DNA of 13,158 nt. Origin: Chitinophagales bacterium (GTDB lineage Bacteria > Bacteroidota > Bacteroidia > Chitinophagales > UBA10324). The number at the start of each line of letters is the position of its first letter. The stretch's first letter is position 1. Position numbers and translations under genes: made by a program. Shown in pieces: positions 8,743 to 13,158 of the stretch. The stretch lies in NCBI GenBank assembly GCA_013695775.1, contig JACCZV010000010.1, positions 1 through 13,158 on the forward strand, in the 5' to 3' direction. The notes below the pieces were generated by a model. That model was given only the letters and a program-made list of their open reading frames with translations, did no database searches and was not told where the DNA came from.

Positions 8743-8901
8743 ATTTTAGACAAAAATAGTGAAAGCGTTGTGTGCAGTAATTCATTTATATGCCATATAA
8801 GCCATAGTGTCCAATCGCTTATAATCAATTTCCTGCATTCTTTCTAACACAGCCTTTTTATATTACCTAATCTATATTTTTACCACTCAATATATACATG
8901 C

Positions 8902-10053
8902 ATGCTTGAAGAATTTTTACAGCCAACGGACCCTGAAATATTTTCACCGGGTAATTTTTCAAGCCAAACCCTTGGATCATCTGTCGTAAGAGATGGTCAT
9001 GCTGAAGGTATGAGCATTGCTATAGTTGGAGTAAACGAGGATCGTGGAACTGTACAAAATACTGGTTGTGCACAGGCTCCTGATATTGTTCGCAGGCAAT
9101 TGTATTCCTTATCTCAGTTCGATACTGTAACCAAAATTCTAGATCTTGGAAACATTCAGCAAGGGGAATTCATCAGCGATACATATGTGGCACTAAGCAA
9201 GGTAGTAAATGAATTGCTCAGTATGAAAATTCTGCCGGTGATCATCGGCGGCAGTCATGACCTTACCTGCGGACAATTTAGGGGCTATCATGGGCTTAAC
9301 CGCATGATAAATGTTTCGGTGATAGATAATACGATTGATTTAAAGGATGGCTTCAGGGAGGTGATAGATGATGAAAGATTTTTGCTCGATATACTTAGCT
9401 ATGAGCCATCATGCATTTTTAATTTTAACCAGATTGGATATCAAACACATCTTGTTTCATATCAAGCCGTTGAGCTGCTTAATAAGTTGCAGTTTGAATC
9501 GCATAGGCTTGGAAAAGTGAGAGCCGACCTTGTCGAGACAGAACCTGTTCTTAGAGGTACCAATCTTTTAAGTTTTGATATGTCTGCCATCCGTTTCTGT
9601 GATGCTCCCGGACATGGCAAGGCTACTCCCAACGGTCTGTTTGCCGAAGAGGCTTGTCAGTTGGCGCGGTATGCCGGGCAGGGCGATGGCATTGATTCTT
9701 TTGGAATCTATGGTTGTAATCCCACATTAGACAGTCGAAATCAAACTTCGCAGCTTGCAGCAAGCATCATCTGGTATTTTATTGATGGGTTCAATAGCCG
9801 CAAAAACGATTATCCGGCAGAAGAGGATGCAGAATACACAAAATACACTATCCACTTCAGAGAGAATAAATATGAGATGAATTTCTGGAAGAGCAAAAAG
9901 ACTGACCGCTGGTGGATGGAAATTCCTTCAGGTAATATGGCAGGCAACCATAAGAAATTTCATTTCCTTCCATGCTCATACAAAGATTACCAGATGGCCT
10001 GTCAGGAAGAATTGCCTGAGCGGTGGATCAAAGCATTCAATAAGCTTTCATAA
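8902..10053 (+). CDS. Arginase/formimidoylglutamase-like protein with altered metal site
   Basis: This 383-residue protein of the ureohydrolase (arginase/agmatinase/HutG) fold would, if active, cleave a guanidino or formimino group. The core shows VGVNEDRGTVQNTGCAQAPD at 42-61, GGSHDLT at 116-122, VIDNTIDL at 140-147 and SFDMSAIRF at 224-232, then DAPG, NGLFAEEACQLARYAG and FGIYGCNP. In active arginases the binuclear Mn site uses His of GGxH, three residues of DxHxD and two of DxD. Here His-119, Asp-142, Asp-146 and Asp-226 are kept, but the His of DxHxD is Thr-144 and the second Asp of DxD is Ser-228. Similar degeneration occurs, as I recall, in Bacteroidota proteins annotated as formimidoylglutamase, so the role may not be histidine breakdown. 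Residues after about 300 form a C-terminal extension ending in an aromatic, Trp-rich stretch. No hut or arginine genes are nearby. TATATTTT at 8873-8880 could be a -7 promoter box, though no clear -33 box precedes it. Confidence 0.85.
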   Translation: MLEEFLQPTDPEIFSPGNFSSQTLGSSVVRDGHAEGMSIAIVGVNEDRGTVQNTGCAQAPDIVRRQLYSLSQFDTVTKILDLGNIQQGEFISDTYVALSKVVNELLSMKILPVIIGGSHDLTCGQFRGYHGLNRMINVSVIDNTIDLKDGFREVIDDERFLLDILSYEPSCIFNFNQIGYQTHLVSYQAVELLNKLQFESHRLGKVRADLVETEPVLRGTNLLSFDMSAIRFCDAPGHGKATPNGLFAEEACQLARYAGQGDGIDSFGIYGCNPTLDSRNQTSQLAASIIWYFIDGFNSRKNDYPAEEDAEYTKYTIHFRENKYEMNFWKSKKTDRWWMEIPSGNMAGNHKKFHFLPCSYKDYQMACQEELPERWIKAFNKLS

Positions 10054-10076
10054 CCACCCGTCAACCACCTTTAGTT

Positions 10077-10247
10077 TTAATTGTAACAGATGGAACCAAA
10101 ACCCAGTAGGTGAGCCACATGCGGATCTTCCTCTATCGGCGGGGCAGGTGTGCCTTCTTTATTGAATAACCCTTCAAGTATCAGTGCAATGAGGAATATC
10201 GAGATTTCCGGTAACCCGTCTATTGTTTTATCATTTTCAGTAAGCAT
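10077..10247 (-). CDS. Possible small protein, 56 residues, unrecognised
   Basis: A complete ATG-to-TAA frame of 57 codons lies antisense in the space between two plus-strand genes. An in-frame TGA 15 bases upstream fixes this ATG as the only one. The product is acidic (about nine Asp/Glu against two Lys). It has a strongly hydrophobic stretch at about 14-28 (EISIFLIALILEGLF), a Pro-rich turn (TPAPPIEEDP) at 33-42 and a C-terminal GFGSICYN with the single Cys at 54. I do not recognise the family. The composition looks protein-like, but a frame of this length can occur by chance and no clear ribosome site precedes it. It could be a small membrane-associated protein, a peptide precursor, a decayed gene or noise. 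Confidence 0.35.
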   Translation of the reverse strand: MLTENDKTIDGLPEISIFLIALILEGLFNKEGTPAPPIEEDPHVAHLLGFGSICYN

Positions 10248-10374
10248 AACATTTGCATTTCATTGTCATTAGTCAAAAAGAATTCCAATCCCATTTAAAA
10301 GTATAAGAGACGGTGCAACCTGCTCAAACTTTGTGAATGAATACGGCAAATTGAAGTCTGAAATACTCTTTTTT

Positions 10375-10392
10375 ATCATTGTATACAATGAT
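10375..10392. promoter_or_regulatory. Perfect 18-bp palindrome, possible operator
   Basis: ATCATTGTATACAATGAT is an exact inverted repeat (ATCATTGTA/TACAATGAT) with no spacer, lying about 155 bp before the T9SS gene and 128 bp before the start of the minus-strand small ORF. Perfect dyads of this length without a loop are more typical of dimeric regulator sites than of RNA hairpins. No regulator gene is in the window, so the binding partner is unknown. Confidence 0.35.
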
Positions 10393-10546
10393 CATTTAAC
10401 AGTGATGTTGCCATGATAATTCTATACTCGCAGCATATATTGTCATAGCTCGGTAAAAACCCCACTCCTACCATATTTATTTTAAAAAACGAACTCATGT
10501 TATACGTAAAACCAATTGGTATAGATTTACATAAAAGATTTAGGGT

Positions 10547-12202
10547 ATGAGAAAACGCTTTTTACTTTCAATCTTTCTGATAAATATTTTTTCCCTAGTA
10601 TTTTCACAGAATACCTTTCAGAAAATATTTACGTCTGACTATGATGTGGAATGTTTTGGTGCTTATCAGGAAACCACAGGTGGATATATTCTCACAGGCA
10701 TTGCCCAGGTAAGTTCAACGGCCTACAATACATTCATGACACGAACTAATTGCCATGGGGAAATTCTCTGGAGCAAAACATACAATACAAGTTCTACTAT
10801 CGGAAATATCTCACAACGTGTTGTGGAAACACATGACCATGGATTTTTGCTCGCTGCAAGCATCGGCTCTTACAATGCCTACAACATCTTATTGGTTAGA
10901 ACAGATGCAAACGGAAACACCATTTGGCAAAAAACTATGCAGGGCAGTGGCGACGACCTTGTAAATAGCGTAATCGAGACCTCTTCTCTTGATTTTATAC
11001 TTGCAGGCACAACAAATACTTATGGGCAAGATGCAGGTTCTGTTTATAAAGATGTGTATCTTATGAAGGTTGATAGCAGTGGCAATCTCCTATGGGGGAA
11101 AACTTTTGGAACTGCAGATGCCTTTGATGAAGCATTCGATGTAATTGAAACTTTCGATGGCCATTATGCTGCCACTGGCCGTTACATTGTTTCTGAAGCT
11201 TTTCACTGCTTCTTGTTAAAAACAGACACTGCCGGCAACATGATTTACATGAAGGCTTTTGGTGATACACTGCAAAATGCTACCGGCTATGCACTGGCAA
11301 ATACTCTTGATGGAGGTTATGTGATTACGGGTAGCAGCACCCTTGCTAAAGAAAGCTTTCTGGACTTCCCGGATGAATTCCTGATAAAAACAAACGCTGA
11401 TGGAGATACGCTGTGGTGCAGATCTTACCGAGGCAGTAATATTGACGGATCAGAAAATGGAAGCTCAGTAGTAGCCCTTGCAGACGGAAGCTATGCAATA
11501 GGTGTTGCAACTTTTTCATATCCGTCAGTAGGCTTTGTTCCAAACAAACATTGTGTTTTGAAAATAGATGAGGAGGGGAATCTTGAATGGCTTAAAGCTT
11601 ATAATCAGGGTGGGTCTCACTATCCTTATCTAACTACAGCAAAGGGAGAACCAGGATATGTGTTGTCAGGATTTACAAATTTCTATGTGCCGCATTTCAG
11701 TCCTATGATAATAAAGCTGAATGATGATTTTGAAAGTGGTTGCAATGAAACCGATTTTACTAACCTCACCTTCCAGGAAGTTCTTCCTGCTAAGGTTAAA
11801 ACTCCTGCTGTGATCATTGACTCAGGCGGAGTTTTAACGACTACAAACGTAGAGAATGATTTTATTTTAAACGATACTGTTTTGTGTTCCAATTTCAGCG
11901 ACTCCTGTTTTGTATTTACTACCGTGAAAGAGATACCTAACGGATCATCCATTGCTATCTATCCAAATCCGGCCAATGACCAGGCCTTACTGGAAATCAT
12001 ATCAGAGAAGTCTCAGCCTGCCGTTATTGAGATTGTTGATGATATGGGAAAAGAGATATTTAAAGTAGAAATGAAACTTTCATCGCGTAAGAATGAATTG
12101 CGAATAGACGTTTCAAAATTTCAGGATGGAGTATTTTTATTACGAGTGCGCATAAAGGAAAATAACCACGTCATTAAACTGGTGAAGAGCGGATTGAAAT
12201 AA
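10547..12202 (+). CDS. Secreted beta-propeller-like protein with type IX (Por) sorting domain
   Basis: The 551-residue product starts with a Sec signal peptide: RKR, a hydrophobic run at about 5-19, and likely cleavage near FSQ (19-21). Residues 30-390 contain repeated units with the pattern G-x-Y-I/V-L-x-G ... D-x-x-G-N-x-x-W-x-K-x-(Y/F). The aromatic of the G-N-x-x-W element recurs at 75, 127, 183, 234 (Tyr), 290 and 348, spacing 51-58, which suggests a six- or seven-bladed propeller. Residues 400-460 are a linker with Cys-399, 447 and 454. From about 469 comes the type A T9SS C-terminal domain, opened by IYPNPANDQALLEI and containing VDDMGKEIF, DVSKFQDGVFLLRV and a final VIKLVKSG. The protein should cross the outer membrane by the Por/Gld system and be surface-anchored or released. 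The ligand or substrate is unknown and no catalytic motif is visible. It converges on the HD gene. Confidence 0.93.
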   Translation: MRKRFLLSIFLINIFSLVFSQNTFQKIFTSDYDVECFGAYQETTGGYILTGIAQVSSTAYNTFMTRTNCHGEILWSKTYNTSSTIGNISQRVVETHDHGFLLAASIGSYNAYNILLVRTDANGNTIWQKTMQGSGDDLVNSVIETSSLDFILAGTTNTYGQDAGSVYKDVYLMKVDSSGNLLWGKTFGTADAFDEAFDVIETFDGHYAATGRYIVSEAFHCFLLKTDTAGNMIYMKAFGDTLQNATGYALANTLDGGYVITGSSTLAKESFLDFPDEFLIKTNADGDTLWCRSYRGSNIDGSENGSSVVALADGSYAIGVATFSYPSVGFVPNKHCVLKIDEEGNLEWLKAYNQGGSHYPYLTTAKGEPGYVLSGFTNFYVPHFSPMIIKLNDDFESGCNETDFTNLTFQEVLPAKVKTPAVIIDSGGVLTTTNVENDFILNDTVLCSNFSDSCFVFTTVKEIPNGSSIAIYPNPANDQALLEIISEKSQPAVIEIVDDMGKEIFKVEMKLSSRKNELRIDVSKFQDGVFLLRVRIKENNHVIKLVKSGLK

Positions 12203-12210
12203 TTTTAAGA

Positions 12211-12284
12211 AACTCACCCAAAACCCCTGTCCAATGGAAAGGGGAGCCAGTCCTTCTCCTAGGAGAAGGATTTAGGATGAGGAT
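12211..12284. repeat. Repeat-like palindromic element between convergent genes
   Basis: This stretch holds an imperfect hairpin, CCCCTGTCCAATGGAAAGGGG at 12224-12244, only loosely paired in the centre. A perfect 20-bp palindrome, TCCTTCTCCTAGGAGAAGGA, follows at 12251-12270, then TTTAGGATGAGGATTT. From memory, very similar text (a C-run, CCAATGG, a G-run, then an AGGAGAAGG block and TTTAGGATGAGG) occurs as dispersed intergenic repeats in many Bacteroidota genomes. Only one copy is in this window, so the repeat status rests on that recollection. It may fold in RNA from either strand, but no T-run directly follows the stems. Confidence 0.5.
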
Positions 12285-12325
12285 TTGTACTTGAAAAACT
12301 TTTTTTAACCTAAATTAAAACAACC

Positions 12326-13158
12326 TTAAAGGAAGTCACCCACTTCCTTTGGGCTGCATAAATAATATTTTACAACCGGATCTTCAAGCACCTTGATGTT
12401 TAGCAAGTCGGATGCGTCTGCTATATCTTTCAAAGAATCGTCTTTGAACAGAATATTGATTTTTCCTGATAAGGGGCTATAGGCATGATTAGAAGTGCTG
12501 TTAGAGAAGACAAAATACTCAAGATCAGTTTCCTCAACAGAGAGGTGGCTACTAATCAGATGCTTTTTTTTCAATATTTCCTGAAATGAAAAAGGTGTGT
12601 TCTTTAGTTCTATTCTAAAGAGTTTTCTTTCTATAAGATGTGCGCTGAGCCCCGAAAGAATAAGATCTTTATCATGGCGCCACATTTTTATACTGGTAAT
12701 CACATCATTATCGTCGAGGTCTGCAAACTGCGGAATAATCGCATCATTTATTTCAAGATCGGTTCTTGTTAAATCATTTTCTAAAAAATAAGACAGGGCA
12801 GGAGCAGAGGATAATTTCCTTAACCTTGAGATTTCTTTTGCGCGTTTAATGATCTTCACCAGCATCTGCTCCGCAGAAAGCACAGTCTTATGTAAATAGA
12901 CCTGCCAATACATGAGGCGGCGTGAGATCAGAAATTTTTCAATGGAATACATCCCTTTCGATTCCACTACCAATTCATTATTTCGTACTGCGAGCATTTT
13001 AATAATGCGGTCGTAACCTATAACACCTTCAGCCACACCTGTGAAGAAGCTGTCGCGGTTTAAATAATCTAAGCGATCCATATCCAGTTGGCTTGATACC
13101 AGTTGATGTAAAAATTTCTTAGAATGATTTCTCCTGAAAATTTCTATTGCCATAGAAA
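12326..13158 (-). CDS. HD-domain phosphohydrolase, SAMHD1/dGTPase-like, 5' end cut by the window
   Basis: The frame is open through position 13158. The ATG at 13151-13153 (MAIEIF) is therefore probably internal, because a Ser codon precedes it and homologues have a further 130 or so residues holding the H..HD motif. The visible 277 codons begin with the hallmark of SAMHD1-like dNTP triphosphohydrolases: HQLVSSQLDMDRLDYLNRDS at about residues 16-35 of the visible ATG frame, then FTGVAEGVIGYDRI. The Asp in this block is the last metal ligand of the HD site, so catalysis is likely if the upstream HD motif is intact. Also typical are the helix MYSIEKFLISRRLMYWQVYLHK and a variable C-terminal half. 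The expected reaction is hydrolysis of a dNTP or similar nucleotide to nucleoside and triphosphate, affecting dNTP balance or defence against phage. Which nucleotide it uses cannot be told. It is convergent with the T9SS gene. Confidence 0.88.
   Translation of the reverse strand, partial: SMAIEIFRRNHSKKFLHQLVSSQLDMDRLDYLNRDSFFTGVAEGVIGYDRIIKMLAVRNNELVVESKGMYSIEKFLISRRLMYWQVYLHKTVLSAEQMLVKIIKRAKEISRLRKLSSAPALSYFLENDLTRTDLEINDAIIPQFADLDDNDVITSIKMWRHDKDLILSGLSAHLIERKLFRIELKNTPFSFQEILKKKHLISSHLSVEETDLEYFVFSNSTSNHAYSPLSGKINILFKDDSLKDIADASDLLNIKVLEDPVVKYYLCSPKEVGDFL
12328..12350 (-). terminator. Hairpin at the 3' end of the HD gene, possible terminator
   Basis: AAAGGAAG (12328-12335) and CTTCCTTT (12343-12350) form an exact 8-bp stem with a 7-base loop, overlapping the last codons and the stop of the HD gene. 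In that gene's direction the stem is followed by AAGGTTGTTTTAATTT, only moderately T-rich. It may act as a weak intrinsic terminator, but the stem has few G-C pairs and lies within codons, so chance is possible. Confidence 0.35.

Larger units (their letters stand above)
10054..10546. other. 493-bp space between the arginase-like and T9SS genes
   Basis: No long ORF is present. The left part (10077-10247) holds a possible 56-codon ORF on the minus strand. The right part is AT-rich and holds a perfect 18-bp palindrome at 10375-10392, a 10-bp palindrome ACCAATTGGT at 10511-10520, and TAGATTTA at 10522-10529, which resembles a Bacteroidota -7 box just before the T9SS gene start. A tRNA-like or strong terminator structure was not seen. 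It probably contains the promoter of the plus-strand T9SS gene. Confidence 0.5.

Noticed and set aside
8743..8901. Operator in the divergent mscS/arginase-like space, from the repeated GCCATA text near 8791-8810
   Set aside because: The repeats are short and imperfect (ATGCCATA and AAGCCATA) and within chance expectation for AT-rich DNA.
12251..12270. The 20-bp palindrome as an intrinsic terminator
   Set aside because: Neither side has a T-run directly after the stem; a repeat element explains the whole stretch better.
1..13158. CRISPR, tRNA, rRNA, insertion sequence or toxin-antitoxin pair
   Set aside because: No regularly spaced repeats, tRNA-like cloverleaf, transposase motif or paired small genes were seen on either strand.

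Overview
The window looks like chromosomal DNA of a Bacteroidota member. The signs are a secreted protein with a C-terminal type IX secretion (Por) sorting domain, a bacterial GH3-family protein beside lptB, an arginase-fold protein of a type I associate with this phylum, moderate-to-low G+C (judged by eye), and no strong Shine-Dalgarno sequences at most starts. I cannot fix the genus.

Layout. From 1 to 8742 every gene lies on the minus strand. In transcription order they are an MscS-type mechanosensitive channel (8742-7603), rfbA (7472-6612), an NDP-sugar SDR whose start overlaps the rfbA stop by 4 bp (6615-5653), galE (5451-4417), recJ (4199-2502), lptB (2311-1562) and a GH3-family adenylating enzyme that runs off the left edge (about 1449-1). 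rfbA, the SDR and galE form a small nucleotide-sugar block that would supply activated sugars for surface polysaccharide. LptB powers lipopolysaccharide transport to the outer membrane, so much of this half serves the cell envelope. recJ is a DNA-repair gene that seems to lie among them by position only.

At 8743-8901 the direction changes. On the plus strand are an arginase/formimidoylglutamase-like protein (8902-10053) that has lost two of the six classic metal ligands, and a secreted beta-propeller-like protein with a T9SS sorting tail (10547-12202). The 493-bp space between them holds a possible 56-residue minus-strand ORF (10247-10077) and a perfect 18-bp palindrome (10375-10392). At the right end a SAMHD1/dGTPase-like HD protein (12326 to beyond 13158, minus) converges on the T9SS gene. 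The short gap between them holds a repeat-like element with a perfect 20-bp palindrome.

Most of the window is ordinary core and envelope content. I found no CRISPR array, tRNA, rRNA, transposase or clear defence system. The items most worth checking are the altered arginase-like active site, the unrecognised small ORF, the SDR coupled to rfbA where rfbB might be expected, and the two palindromic elements.
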